Part shown: positions 32,960-41,606 of the stretch, piece after piece
Layout: each line of letters opens with the position of its first letter
Position numbering within the stretch: the stretch's first letter is position 1
Source: JAWRCU01 sp033542235
GTDB taxonomy: Bacteria; Pseudomonadota; Alphaproteobacteria; Rhizobiales; Rhizobiaceae
Assembly: GCF_033542235.1 (NCBI RefSeq)
Contig: NZ_JAWRCU010000011.1
Coordinates: 124,001-188,000, forward strand
Length of the DNA stretch: 64,000 nt
Direction: 5' to 3'
The notes under the pieces: model-generated
Told to the model about the DNA's origin: nothing
Database searches by the model: none
Seen by the model: only the letters and a program-made list of their open reading frames with translations
Program-made: the position numbers and the translations under genes

Positions 32960-33664
32960 ATGGCCGACCTTTCCGCCTTTCCGATCACCAAACGCTGGCC
33001 GGCCAGGAACCCGGATATCCTCCAGCTCTATTCCCTGCCGACGCCGAACGGCGTGAAAGTGTCGATCATGCTGGAGGAGGTCGGCCTCCCCTACGAGGCG
33101 CATCTGGTCGATATAGGCAACAACGAAAGCTGGACGCCGGAATTCCTCTCGCTCAACCCGAACGGCAAGATCCCGGCGATCCTCGATCCCAACGGTCCCG
33201 GCGGCAAGCCGCTCGGTCTGTTCGAGTCCGGCGCGATCCTTGTCTATCTCGCCGAGAAGACGGGCAAGCTGTTGCCTGCCGATCTCGCCCGCCGCTACGA
33301 AACGATCCAGTGGGTGTTCTTTCAGATGGCCTTCATCGGCCCGATGTTCGGCCAGCTCGGCTTCTTCTTCAAATTCGCCGGTAAGGATATCGAGGACAAG
33401 CGCCCGCTGAACCGGTATCGCGACGAATCGAAGCGTCTACTCGGCGTGTTGAACGCGCGGCTCGTAGGCCACGACTGGATCATGGGCGAGGAATACACCA
33501 TCGCCGACATCTCGATGCTCGGCTGGGTGCGCAACCTGATCGGCTTCTATGGCGCGCGCGACATCGTCGAGTTCGACAGCTTCCCGAATGTCGCGGCCTG
33601 GCTCGACCGCGGTCTCGAACGTCCGGCAGTCCAGCGCGGCATCGCGATCCCGGCGCGGAGTTAA
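32960..33664 (+). CDS. Glutathione S-transferase, YghU/YfcG (nu-class) type
   Basis: The 234-residue protein has an N-terminal thioredoxin-like domain (ILQLYSLPTPNGVKVSIMLE, FLSLNPNGKIPAILDPNGPG, GLFESGAILVYLAEKTGKL) and a helical C-terminal domain with GEEYTIADISMLGWVRN. The SLPTPNGVKV active-site strand and the FES-x-AI glutathione contact are typical of nu-class enzymes, which often reduce disulfide-bonded or peroxide substrates. The ATG at 32960 follows CCAGGAG. The 120-base gap to the ketosynthase leaves co-transcription open. Confidence 0.92.
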   Translation: MADLSAFPITKRWPARNPDILQLYSLPTPNGVKVSIMLEEVGLPYEAHLVDIGNNESWTPEFLSLNPNGKIPAILDPNGPGGKPLGLFESGAILVYLAEKTGKLLPADLARRYETIQWVFFQMAFIGPMFGQLGFFFKFAGKDIEDKRPLNRYRDESKRLLGVLNARLVGHDWIMGEEYTIADISMLGWVRNLIGFYGARDIVEFDSFPNVAAWLDRGLERPAVQRGIAIPARS

Positions 33665-33673
33665 AGTCAGCCG

Positions 33674-34048
33674 TCACTCGTCGGGGTCGCGCTGGAACTG
33701 CCTGGCGCCATCCACCGGGCGCAGCCAATGCTCGCGCCGCCAGGTCCAGAGCTCGTATTGGGGCGTGAAGTTGGTCGGCGCGTTTTCGAGCGTGCCGATC
33801 TTGATCTCCGCCTCATCGTCACGCAACGCAAACAGGCGAGAGCCGCATTTCGGGCAGAAGCTGCGGCCGCTCCACGTTGCGAAGTCGCCGCTCGACTGGA
33901 ATGCCGAGCGCGGCCAGACCGCGAAGGCGGTGAAGGTGCTGCCGGTCTCCTGCCGGCATGAGGTGCAGTGGCAGATACCAACCCGCGAAGGTTCGCCCGA
34001 AACCTGATAGCGGACCTGACCGCAACTGCAGCTTCCGTGACGTATCAT
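33674..34048 (-). CDS. GFA-family zinc protein, copy 2
   Basis: The 124-residue protein MIRHGSCSCGQVRYQVSGEP ... GICHCTSCRQETGSTFTAFA ... SGRSFCPKCGSRLFAL has the full GFA cysteine set (CxC, CxxC, CxxC). It is divergent from the Nudix gene and converges with the glutathione transferase gene. Whether it acts with glutathione is unknown; the neighbour is suggestive only. Confidence 0.87.
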   Translation of the reverse strand: MIRHGSCSCGQVRYQVSGEPSRVGICHCTSCRQETGSTFTAFAVWPRSAFQSSGDFATWSGRSFCPKCGSRLFALRDDEAEIKIGTLENAPTNFTPQYELWTWRREHWLRPVDGARQFQRDPDE

Positions 34049-34177
34049 CGAAGCCAATCCTGTCTTGCATGACCTTCGCTGAACAACGTCCGACCGGAAG
34101 CAGCGTTCCGGCGGTTGCTGCCACACTACGGCGACGTTATTCCGGTAGGCGGCAGCACACATGTCGGGAGATTGACC

Positions 34178-34756
34178 TTGGACGACCGCATCCGAATCCG
34201 CTCCATCGAAGTGCTCTCCGACGAATGGGCGGTGCTGAAAAAGACGACTTTCGATTATCGCCGCAGCGACGGCACCTGGGAGACGCAGGTCAGGCAGACC
34301 TATGACCGCGGCGACGGCGCGGTCATCCTGCCCTATGACCGCGAACGCGGCACGATCCTGCTCGTGAGGCAGTTCCGCTACCCGGCCTATGTCACCGGCC
34401 ACAAGGAGCCGCTGATCGAGGCCTGCGCCGGTCTGCTCGACGAGGACGATCCCGAGACCTGCATCCGCCGCGAGGCGGAAGAGGAGCTGGGCTATCACCT
34501 GAAGGACGTCCGCCGCCTCTATGCGCCCTACATGAGCCCGGGCAGCGTCACCGAGCGGCTGTGGTTCTTCCTGGCCGAGTATCGGCCATCCGACCGCATT
34601 TCCGACGGCGGCGGGGCAGCCGACGAGGGCGAGGACATCGAGGTGCTGGAGATTTCGCTCGACGAAGCGCTGGCGCTCATTGCCAATGGCGACATCGTCG
34701 ACGCCAAAACGATCATGCTCGTGCAGCACCTTGCGCTGGAGCGGACGGGAGTGTGA
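34178..34756 (+). CDS. Nudix hydrolase, NudK/ADP-ribose pyrophosphatase-like
   Basis: The Nudix box is GLLDEDDPETCIRREAEEELGY (EEELGY in place of EE-x-G, so the E-E-x-x-E metal ligands are largely kept). It is preceded by RQFRYPAYVTGHKEPLIEAC and followed by SPGSVTERLWFFLAEY, typical of NudK (GDP-mannose hydrolase). The start is taken as TTG at 34178, seven bases behind GGGAG and at the family position. TTG codons at 34172 and 34115 are in frame too. The product is 192 residues, normal length. Confidence 0.88.
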   Translation: MDDRIRIRSIEVLSDEWAVLKKTTFDYRRSDGTWETQVRQTYDRGDGAVILPYDRERGTILLVRQFRYPAYVTGHKEPLIEACAGLLDEDDPETCIRREAEEELGYHLKDVRRLYAPYMSPGSVTERLWFFLAEYRPSDRISDGGGAADEGEDIEVLEISLDEALALIANGDIVDAKTIMLVQHLALERTGV

Positions 34757-34805
34757 GCGCGCGGCGAGGCGGCCTGAACTAGAGCGTTCTGCGCCTGACG
34801 CAGGC

Positions 34806-34916
34806 GCTGCCCCTCACCCTTACCCTCTCCCCGTAAGGACGGGGAGAGGGGGCGACAACGTCTCAGAATCCCCTCTCCCCGTTTTTAACGGAGAGAGGGT
34901 GAGGGTGAGGGGCAGC
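34806..34916. repeat. Palindromic repeat between convergent genes, CCTCACCCT family, copy 1
   Basis: The arms GCTGCCCCTCACCCTTACCC and GGGTGAGGGTGAGGGGCAGC are complementary, and each arm also holds an inner CTCTCCCCGT/ACGGGGAGAG hairpin. A near-identical element is at 61565-61674. It fills most of the space between the convergent Nudix and gph genes, where it could act as a two-way terminator. Confidence 0.88.
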
Positions 34917-34938
34917 CCCAACCTAAACGCAGAAGGCT

Positions 34939-35640
34939 CTAAGCGGCCGGCTTGAGCGTCGGCAGCACGCCCCCGAGCTGACGGAAGCTGTCGATCACGA
35001 CGTCCGCGCCGAGCTGTTCGACGGGAACGACCGTATAGCCGCCGCGCACGATGATGGCGAAGGTGCCTGCCGCGCGTGCTGCCTTCACGTCCGAAACGCT
35101 GTCGCCGACCATCACGGCATCCCACGGCTTCGCGCCGAACTGATCCAGAGCCGCAAGCAGCATGTCGGGTGCCGGTTTCTTGGCGACGCCGGCATCGCCG
35201 CCGATCACCGTGCCGAAGAAATGGGCCAGCCTGAAATGATCGAGGATCGTCTCGATGAAGCGCTGCGGCTTGTTTGTGACAAGGCCAAGACGCACGCCCT
35301 CACCATGAAGGGCGTCGAGCGCACCGCGCACGCCGGGCATCAGCGTCGTCAGCCCCGTGAGATGCTTCGCGTAGATATCGAGCATCGCCATGTATTCGTC
35401 CTGCAACTCGGCGGGCGAAAGCGATTCCGTGGTCGCCGCAAAGGCGCGCTCGACCAGCTTCTGCACGCCGTTCCCGATCATCGACTTGACCTGGTCGAGC
35501 GGCAGCGGGCCAAGACCGCGGCGGGCAAGCAGCTCGTTGACGGCAGCCCTGATGTCGGGGACCGAATCGATCAGCGTACCGTCGAGGTCGAACAGAACGG
35601 CGCGCGGCCAATGCGGCTCTTCGTGGACGAAGCCGTTCAT
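34939..35640 (-). CDS. gph: Phosphoglycolate phosphatase (HAD family)
   Basis: The 233-residue HAD hydrolase has motif I LFDLDGTLIDS (about 16-26), motif II VTNKPQ, the motif III lysine in AKKPAPD, and motif IV MVGDSVSDVKAARAAG. The cap region and length fit Gph, which removes phosphate from 2-phosphoglycolate formed by DNA repair or Rubisco-like reactions. The start at 35640 overlaps the stop of the redoxin gene by four bases; an upstream ATG at 35655 is in frame. Confidence 0.9.
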   Translation of the reverse strand: MNGFVHEEPHWPRAVLFDLDGTLIDSVPDIRAAVNELLARRGLGPLPLDQVKSMIGNGVQKLVERAFAATTESLSPAELQDEYMAMLDIYAKHLTGLTTLMPGVRGALDALHGEGVRLGLVTNKPQRFIETILDHFRLAHFFGTVIGGDAGVAKKPAPDMLLAALDQFGAKPWDAVMVGDSVSDVKAARAAGTFAIIVRGGYTVVPVEQLGADVVIDSFRQLGGVLPTLKPAA

Positions 35641-36194
35641 GCGTGCTCCTTCCACTTGATCGAGCAGCCGATGGAGGCTACCTGCTCGGCCGGTCCACGG
35701 CCGGTCCTGGCAATTTCGACCATCGCCTCGTAGAGGTCACGGCGCAGGTCCGACGGTCCCGTCTCCTTGCGCGAGGCGTCGAGCCTGCCGCGATACTGCA
35801 GCTCCAGCGCGCGGTTGAAACCGAAGAAATCCGGCGTGCAGACCGCGCCGTAAGCGCGGGCGACCGACTGATCCTCGTCATAGAGATAGGGGAAGGTGAA
35901 ATCGTGCTTCTTCGCGAAGAGCTGCATCTTCTCGAATGAATCTTCCGGATAGGTCTCGACATCGTTCGAGCTGATCGCCACGAAACCGATGCCGTGCGGC
36001 TTGAGGTCGTTTGCGTCGCGTACGATGCGGTCGATCACGGCCCTCACATAGGGGCAATGGTTGCAGATGAAGGCGACAACCAGCCCGTTCGGTCCCTTCT
36101 CCGCAAAAATCGAGCGCTTGCGCCGGTCGACGCCGGGCAATGTCGCGTCGATGGCTTTCCATCCGAAATCGCAAACCGGAGGTACAGCTGACAT
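35637..36194 (-). CDS. Thioredoxin-fold redoxin (AhpC/TSA-like) with CNHCPYV motif
   Basis: The 185-residue protein has the fold blocks GLVVAFICNHCPYVRAVIDR, GIGFVAISSNDVETYPEDSF and SVARAYGAVCTPDFFGFNRA, characteristic of the thioredoxin-like family with a CxxC at CNHC. It has no signal peptide and so is cytoplasmic. It may be a peroxide or disulfide reductase; the substrate is unknown. It overlaps gph and lies 19 bases after rpe, so rpe, redoxin and gph form one transcript. Confidence 0.85.
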   Translation of the reverse strand: MSAVPPVCDFGWKAIDATLPGVDRRKRSIFAEKGPNGLVVAFICNHCPYVRAVIDRIVRDANDLKPHGIGFVAISSNDVETYPEDSFEKMQLFAKKHDFTFPYLYDEDQSVARAYGAVCTPDFFGFNRALELQYRGRLDASRKETGPSDLRRDLYEAMVEIARTGRGPAEQVASIGCSIKWKEHA

Positions 36195-36213
36195 GGAACT
36201 CTCCCTTGCATGC

Positions 36214-36897
36214 TCACGCAACCTTGGCTATGGCGCCGTCGGCGGCATTGCGCAATCTCTCGATCCTTGCGCGATATTCACCCTCTGCGCCGCCCTCGAA
36301 GATCGACGAACCGGCGACCAGCACGCCAGCGCCTGCCGCAGCGACGAGCGGCGCGGTTTCGACCGAAATGCCGCCATCAACCTCGATATGGATCGGTCGG
36401 CTGCCGATCATCGCCTTGACCCGCCTGATCTTGTCCAGGATGGCCGGAATCAAGGCCTGCCCACCGAAGCCCGGGTTGACGGTCATCAGAAGGATGACGT
36501 CGAGCCGGTCCAGCACATATTCGATCGCACTCTCCGGCGTCGACGGATTGATCGCGACGCCAGCCTTCTTGCCGTGGTTCCTGATCGCCTGCAGCGAGCG
36601 GTCGAGATGAGGTCCCGCCTCGGCATGAACGGTGATGCTGTCGCAGCCAGCCTCCGCGAAGGCGGCAATATAAAAATCGGCCGGCGAGATCATCAGATGG
36701 CAATCGAAGCGCTTGCGGGTGCGATCGCGGATCGCCTTGATGAGGGGCGGGCCGAAAGTGATGTTTGGCACGAAGTGGCCGTCCATCACGTCGAGATGGA
36801 TCCAGTCGGCGCCTGCGGCGTCCACCGCCTCGACTTCCTCGCCGAGCCGCGAGAAATCGGAGGCCAGAATGGAAGGGGCGATCAAGGTCTTCGTCAC
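36214..36897 (-). CDS. rpe: Ribulose-phosphate 3-epimerase
   Basis: This 227-residue TIM-barrel enzyme interconverts ribulose-5-P and xylulose-5-P. The metal and catalytic residues are in WIHLDVMDGHFVPNITFGP (Asp and His), CHLMISP, LLMTVNPGFGGQ and IEVDGGIS; the phosphate site is in VAGSSIF. It heads the rpe-redoxin-gph transcript and is divergent from hemA; the 321-base gap holds both promoters. Confidence 0.96.
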   Translation of the reverse strand: MTKTLIAPSILASDFSRLGEEVEAVDAAGADWIHLDVMDGHFVPNITFGPPLIKAIRDRTRKRFDCHLMISPADFYIAAFAEAGCDSITVHAEAGPHLDRSLQAIRNHGKKAGVAINPSTPESAIEYVLDRLDVILLMTVNPGFGGQALIPAILDKIRRVKAMIGSRPIHIEVDGGISVETAPLVAAAGAGVLVAGSSIFEGGAEGEYRARIERLRNAADGAIAKVA

Positions 36898-37107
36898 GCA
36901 GTCTCCTCGCCGCCATCGTCCCTGAGCTTCCGAGATTCGCCTACGGCCCTATATACAACTCGCCCGGGCAGGCGTTCACGCAGTGTGACATTATATCTCT
37001 GGCCCGGATGCTGGAAAGCTCCGTGCACGTTGGCCTAAGGGTGAATGAAGTGATCCTGCAGCGAGCCGCAGGATCTGACGGGGAATGCCTCGATACTCCG
37101 CGCAGGT

Positions 37108-37121
37108 TTGTGCTGGATCAA
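37108..37121. promoter_or_regulatory. Possible FNR/FixK box upstream of hemA
   Basis: TTGTG-CTGG-ATCAA resembles the anaerobox TTGAT-N4-ATCAA with a perfect right half and a 3/5 left half. It lies about 100 bases before the hemA start. FnrN/FixK control of hemA is known in rhizobia; the assignment here is a motif match only. Confidence 0.4.
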
Positions 37122-37218
37122 AGACAGGTTTGCGACCAAAGGTCACCTGACAGGCACGACCGAATTGTCTAGAAAGCCGCCAGCCCACCGGGTACGGTGG
37201 CTAGTGCAGGAGCAACAG

Positions 37219-38433
37219 ATGGATTTCGAAGCACTTTTTGCCGAGAAGCTCGATGGCCTCCACAAGGAGGGACGCTACCGTGTCTTCGCCGAGCTCGAGC
37301 GCAAGAAGGGCGATTTCCCACGCGCCATACGCTATTCCGACCGTGGCGAAAGAGAAGTGACCGTCTGGTGCTCCAACGACTATCTCGGCATGGGCCAAAA
37401 CCCGACCGTGCTTGCCGCCATGCATGAGGCGCTCGACCGTTGCGGGGCGGGTGCCGGCGGGACACGCAACATTTCCGGCACAAACCATTATCACGTGCTG
37501 CTCGAGCGCGAGCTTGCCGATCTGCACGGCAAGGAATCCGCGCTGCTGTTCACGTCGGGCTATGTCTCGAACTGGACCACGCTCGGCACGCTCGGCGCGC
37601 ATATCCCCGGTGCGGTGATCTTCTCGGATGAGCAGAACCACGCCTCCATGATCGAGGGTATCCGCCACTCGAGGGCCGAGAAGCGCATCTGGAAGCACAA
37701 CGACCCCCGGGATCTCGACCGGCTTCTTTCGGAATATGGGCGCGACGTGCCGAAGATCGTCGCTTTCGAGTCCGTCTATTCGATGGACGGCGACATCGCG
37801 CCGATCAAGGAAATCTGCGACGTGGCCGACAAGCACGGCGCCATGACCTATCTCGACGAGGTGCATGCGGTCGGCATGTATGGCCCGCGTGGCGGCGGCG
37901 TGGCCGAGCGCGAAGGGCTGATGGATCGCCTCACCATCATCGAAGGCACGCTCGGCAAGGCGTTCGGCGTCGTCGGGGGCTATATCGCCGGTTCGACCAG
38001 GCTCTGCGATTTCATCCGCAGCTTTGCTTCCGGCTTCATCTTCACGACGTCGCTGCCGCCGCATGTCGCGGCCGGCGCGCTCGCCTCGATCCGCCATCTC
38101 AAGGTCAGCAACGTCGAGCGGGAAATGCACCGCGATCGGGTCGCCAAGGTGCGCGCTCGCCTCGACAGGCTCGGCATCCCCTACCTGCCGAACCCGAGCC
38201 ACATCGTGCCGGTGATGGTGTGCGATCCCGTGAAGTGCAAATGGATCAGCGACATCCTGCTGGATAATTACGGCGTCTACGTCCAGCCGATCAATTACCC
38301 GACGGTGCCGCGCAAGACCGAGCGCCTGCGCATCACGCCGTCGCCGCTCCATACCGATGCCGACATCGACCATCTGATCGGCGCGCTCTCCGACCTCTGG
38401 TCGCAATGCGCTCTGGCAAGGGCGGTGGCGTAG
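37219..38433 (+). CDS. hemA: 5-aminolevulinate synthase
   Basis: This 404-residue PLP enzyme condenses glycine and succinyl-CoA to 5-aminolevulinate, the first haem step in alphaproteobacteria. It shows VTVWCSNDYLGMG, GAGGTRNISGTNHYHVLLER, YLDEVHAVGMYGPRG with the PLP-contact Asp-His region, and the lysine loop TIIEGTLGKAFGVVGGYIAG. The ATG at 37219 follows GCAGGAG. It is full length and ends cleanly. Confidence 0.98.
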   Translation: MDFEALFAEKLDGLHKEGRYRVFAELERKKGDFPRAIRYSDRGEREVTVWCSNDYLGMGQNPTVLAAMHEALDRCGAGAGGTRNISGTNHYHVLLERELADLHGKESALLFTSGYVSNWTTLGTLGAHIPGAVIFSDEQNHASMIEGIRHSRAEKRIWKHNDPRDLDRLLSEYGRDVPKIVAFESVYSMDGDIAPIKEICDVADKHGAMTYLDEVHAVGMYGPRGGGVAEREGLMDRLTIIEGTLGKAFGVVGGYIAGSTRLCDFIRSFASGFIFTTSLPPHVAAGALASIRHLKVSNVEREMHRDRVAKVRARLDRLGIPYLPNPSHIVPVMVCDPVKCKWISDILLDNYGVYVQPINYPTVPRKTERLRITPSPLHTDADIDHLIGALSDLWSQCALARAVA

Positions 38434-38478
38434 CAGCTTCCTGGGACAATCCCAGCGCCCGGTCTCCGGCGCTTACTC

Positions 38479-39105
38479 TCAAATCAGCACCAGCCCCTCG
38501 CGCATGGCGATGGCTATGGCATCGGTGCGGTTGACGGCGCCGAGCTTCTCCAGAATGGCGGCGACGTGAAACTTCGCGGTGTGAACCGAGATGTCCAGCT
38601 TGCGCGCGATCAGCTTGTTCGAGGCGCCCTCGGCGAGCAGCGCGAGCACCTGCCTTTCCCGCTGGGTAAGGGCTACTGGCTGCGCGGCAGCATGGGAGGT
38701 TACAAGGGAGGTCCCAGCGTCATTCGCGAGGCTGCGCTCGCCGGCCGGATCGCGGGCTGACTCCGCCGGCACCGTCCTGTAACCCGCCGCAGCCAAGCGA
38801 AGCGCGGCGGCAATCACCGAATCGGCACTGGTTGGGCGAAGGACCGCGCGAATATTGGCGCCCGCCGGAGTCCGCTCCGCCAGCACGACATGGGGCGTCA
38901 CGGCATCGAGCGTCCGGCCGTCGGTGACGGCGAGGTCGTGTCCATCGGTCGAGCCCACGTCCTGCTCGTTGCCCGTCTCTAGGACGGTCCGCATGCCCTC
39001 CTCCTCTGTGAGGTAAGCGGCAAGCTCTTCCGCCCGCACGCGGTCGGGGAGCGCTATGAGGACAATCGGCCGTCTCTCCGCCATCAGTTCAGGGCCGCCA
39101 TCCAT
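38479..39105 (-). CDS. LuxR-type regulator with degenerate receiver-like N-terminus
   Basis: The 208-residue protein has a C-terminal LuxR HTH: LTQRERQVLALLAEGASNKLIARKLDISVHTAKFHV...LGAVNRTDAI, the NarL class. The N-terminal 120 residues are shaped like a receiver domain (PIVLIALPDRVRAEELAAYL), but the usual acidic phospho-acceptor block is poorly kept. No sensor kinase is adjacent. It lies four bases after the HtrA-like gene, so both are one transcript. Alternative start at 39084. Confidence 0.85.
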   Translation of the reverse strand: MDGGPELMAERRPIVLIALPDRVRAEELAAYLTEEEGMRTVLETGNEQDVGSTDGHDLAVTDGRTLDAVTPHVVLAERTPAGANIRAVLRPTSADSVIAAALRLAAAGYRTVPAESARDPAGERSLANDAGTSLVTSHAAAQPVALTQRERQVLALLAEGASNKLIARKLDISVHTAKFHVAAILEKLGAVNRTDAIAIAMREGLVLI

Positions 39106-39109
39106 CCGT

Positions 39110-39982
39110 TCAAGCCGAAGGTCTTTCGCCGACCGTGAGATCCACCTGCTGCGTCTGGCCGCCGCGCAGGATCGACAGCTTCACCGCCGCTCCGACGCTG
39201 TCCGGTCCGAGCCTGCGGACCAGGTCGCGAGGGCCGCGCACGACTTCGCCGTTCCATTGGGTGATAACGTCGCCGACATAGAGGCCGGCACGCTTTGCCG
39301 GTCCACTGTCGTCGAGCTTCATCACGATCGCGCCAGACACGCGCTCGTCGCGGAGCGGATGCAAGCCGGCGCCGAGATAGCCGCGGGCAAGACGGCCCTT
39401 TTCGGCAAGCACCGGCGCGACGCGGTCGATCGTCTCGGCCGGGATCACCAGCGCGCGGCGGCGCGGGCCGAACAGCACCATGCCGATCAAGGCGCCGTCG
39501 ACGTCGAGCGCGGCAGCGCCTTCGAAGCGGCCGTCCAGCCCGGCCGAAAGGCCGATGCGGCGGTCGATCAGCCCGCCGCGCATGCTGCGCCAGGCAGGAC
39601 CTGCCTCATTGACGACACCGAAGCCGGCAAGCGGCGAATTGCCGTTGCGCCCGGCAACGATCGCCAGCGCGCCGGCGCGAACCCCTCTGGCATGAGCGAA
39701 GGGAGACAGCGGCGAGGCGCCGGCCGGCTTCAGCACGGCGATGCCGGTTGCCGCGTCGCTGCCGAGCAGCTCGGCCTTCACATTTTCGCCGGACGCCAGC
39801 GTCGTCACGATTTCAGCGTCGGGATCGACCGCCTCCTCCGGGGCGACATAGAGGCCGTCGCGCCAGTGGAAGGCGCTGGCGAAATGATGACGGTCCACGC
39901 TGACGCTTGCGGTCAACGAGGCTGCGGCCTCGGCGCGGTCGGCCACGGCCTTCGAGAAACCGGCGAGATCGAATTCAGACAT
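39110..39982 (-). CDS. HtrA/DegP-like protein with PDZ domain and lost catalytic triad
   Basis: The 290-residue protein has a trypsin-like domain (about 20-180) and a C-terminal PDZ domain (about 190-285: RGYLGAGLHPL, SGAIVMKLDDSGPAKRAGLY, VGDVITQWNGEVV). Where active HtrA has TNNHVV, this reads VAPEEAVD, so the catalytic histidine is absent. Where GNSGGPL should be, it reads FEGAAALDVDGALIG, so the serine is absent too. No signal peptide is seen, so it may be cytoplasmic. The start at 39982 has CCAGGAGTTGAAC. It is probably a binding or sensing pseudoenzyme paired with the LuxR regulator. Confidence 0.8.
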   Translation of the reverse strand: MSEFDLAGFSKAVADRAEAAASLTASVSVDRHHFASAFHWRDGLYVAPEEAVDPDAEIVTTLASGENVKAELLGSDAATGIAVLKPAGASPLSPFAHARGVRAGALAIVAGRNGNSPLAGFGVVNEAGPAWRSMRGGLIDRRIGLSAGLDGRFEGAAALDVDGALIGMVLFGPRRRALVIPAETIDRVAPVLAEKGRLARGYLGAGLHPLRDERVSGAIVMKLDDSGPAKRAGLYVGDVITQWNGEVVRGPRDLVRRLGPDSVGAAVKLSILRGGQTQQVDLTVGERPSA

Positions 39983-40404
39983 GTTCAACTCCTGGGCAGG
40001 GATGTTGTCGATTGAACCCAATATCTGCCCTTCCTCCCGCGGCTGTAACTCGCCGCACGGCTAGGATTTGCGCACCCCTCCATCCGGCGAGGTGCCTGCT
40101 GTTTCGAAAAATATAGGAGGCGACGCGCCTTTTCGCAGCTGGATGCCGCGGCTCTCCGGCCGTCAGGGCATGCCGCTTTCGGTCTTATCGGTATGCCTTG
40201 GAGAAGCTGGAAATTCCTGCCGTACCGCGGGTGCTTGTTACCACCTGACCCTGATGGTTCTGTCGGTCATCTCGATCACCGTGCAGCCAATAAGTGTCGC
40301 CGAATTGGCCTATGCATATCGTGGAATCATCGGCTCAGCAGGTAAGTCTGCTCAATGTGCCAGGGCAGGCCCCACGGGGGCCAGCCCTGGCTCGCGCCGA
40401 TGCC
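39983..40404. other. Gene-free intergenic region
   Basis: These 422 bases lie between the leftward HtrA-like gene and the end of the leftward VOC gene. Apart from the hairpin at 40360-40390 I see no coding remnant, repeat or RNA. The right end of this gap must contain the HtrA-like promoter. Confidence 0.6.
40360..40390. terminator. Strong hairpin downstream of the VOC gene
   Basis: CCAGGGC-A-GGCCCC and GGGGCC-A-GCCCTGG form a nearly perfect 13-14 bp stem with a 3-base loop, 15 bases past the VOC stop. No long U-run follows, so it may be a hairpin-only or factor-assisted terminator. Confidence 0.6.
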
Positions 40405-40815
40405 TCAGCCGGCCGACGGAAACGCCGCAGGATCCATCCACAGCGCTTCCCAAACATGGCCGTCGGGGTCAGCGAGGCTGCGGTTGTACAGGAAGCCGAA
40501 GTCCTGCTTTGGGTTGATGTCGGCCGTTCCGCCGTTGCTCGCCGCAGCCTCGTTCATCTTGTCGACCGCTTCGCGGTTGTCGCAGGAGACCGCCAACATC
40601 ACCTCGCTCGAGCTTGCCGGCGGAATCGGGCGATTGGTGAAGTTGCGCCATTTGGCATGAGTAAGCAGCATGACGTTGATGGTCTCGCTCCAGACCATGG
40701 CCGCGCTGTTCTCGTCGCTGAACTGGGCGTTGTTGATGAAACCCAGCGCCTCGTAGAAGGCCCTGGCGCGCGGCAGGTCGGTCACCGGCAGGTTGACGAA
40801 AATCATCTTGGTCAT
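40405..40815 (-). CDS. VOC (glyoxalase/bleomycin-resistance) family protein
   Basis: The 136-residue protein MTKMIFVNLPVTDLPRARAF...YEALGFINN and DFGFLYNRSLADPDGHVWEALWMDP show the paired beta-alpha-beta-beta-beta modules and the terminal DPDGHVWE metal-binding strand. Such lactoylglutathione lyase-like proteins without a defined substrate are common. It is a single gene followed by a hairpin. Confidence 0.87.
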   Translation of the reverse strand: MTKMIFVNLPVTDLPRARAFYEALGFINNAQFSDENSAAMVWSETINVMLLTHAKWRNFTNRPIPPASSSEVMLAVSCDNREAVDKMNEAAASNGGTADINPKQDFGFLYNRSLADPDGHVWEALWMDPAAFPSAG

Positions 40816-40955
40816 CTCACATCTCCCTTAATTTGCGGCGATACACTTGCGGCTCAGTCCGATAAGCGCCGCCATGCTCGTCATCGCGACCGCTTGCCGG
40901 TGAGTGTTTAGAGGTGATGCGGAGGGAGAGAATTGATGTTTGGTAAGGAATCGCC

Positions 40956-41555
40956 TCAATCACGAACCATCCGGCCATAGGCGATAGCGCGGCGGAGGCG
41001 ACTTAGGCTTTCGGGTGTGATGCCCAGCCACGCCGCAATATGGTGCTGCTTCAGCCGCTTGTGCAGGTCCGGTTCGCGGCGGATGAAGTCGCGGTAGCGC
41101 TTCATCGCATCGTCATGCCGAAAAGAGACTTCGTCCGGCTCCTTCTCAATGATCCAGTGGCGTTCCATGTAGCGGATGTAGAAGGCGGCGATATCGGGAA
41201 ACTTGGCGACGAGCTTTCTGAAGGCCGCAAAGTCGTATTCGAGAACGGTGCTGTCCTCGATGGCGGTGATGGCGAACAGGCTCGGCTCGCCGAGCAGCGT
41301 GGCGCTGACCGAGGCGGCGATGCGGTTCTCCGGAAAGAAGTATTTGATGATCAAGTCGCCGTTTGGACCAACGTAGTGCTGGTAGAACAGGCCCTCGACC
41401 ACGAAGGCGTAGCTCGTCGGTACGTCGCCTGCCCTGACAAGAGACTCGTCCTTGAGATATTGGTTGGGTCGCAGAACCGCAGCCCAGGCGCTTTCGGCTT
41501 CCTCCGACAGATCGGCGTATGTCCGAATCTTTGCGAAGAAGGTTTCCGTGGTCAT
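40956..41555 (-). CDS. Crp/Fnr-family regulator with cyclic-nucleotide-like domain
   Basis: The 199-residue protein has a cNMP-binding fold (LVRAGDVPTSYAFVVEGLFYQHY, GDLIIKYFFPENRIAAS, ALLGEPSLFAITAIEDSTVL-like block) and a short C-terminal HTH (HHIAAWLGITPESLSRLRRA). It lacks the Fnr cysteines. Such proteins often act as one-component regulators that do not bind cAMP. The targets are unknown; neighbours are the VOC gene and a DUF1778 gene. Confidence 0.85.
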   Translation of the reverse strand: MTTETFFAKIRTYADLSEEAESAWAAVLRPNQYLKDESLVRAGDVPTSYAFVVEGLFYQHYVGPNGDLIIKYFFPENRIAASVSATLLGEPSLFAITAIEDSTVLEYDFAAFRKLVAKFPDIAAFYIRYMERHWIIEKEPDEVSFRHDDAMKRYRDFIRREPDLHKRLKQHHIAAWLGITPESLSRLRRAIAYGRMVRD

Positions 41556-41606
41556 TCATCGACCTGAGAAATCGCGACGGCGCTCAAATCGGTTTCGATC
41601 CAACGC

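Noticed and set aside
37201..38406. A 401-codon open frame opposite hemA
   Set aside because: It is an antisense shadow of a highly conserved gene.
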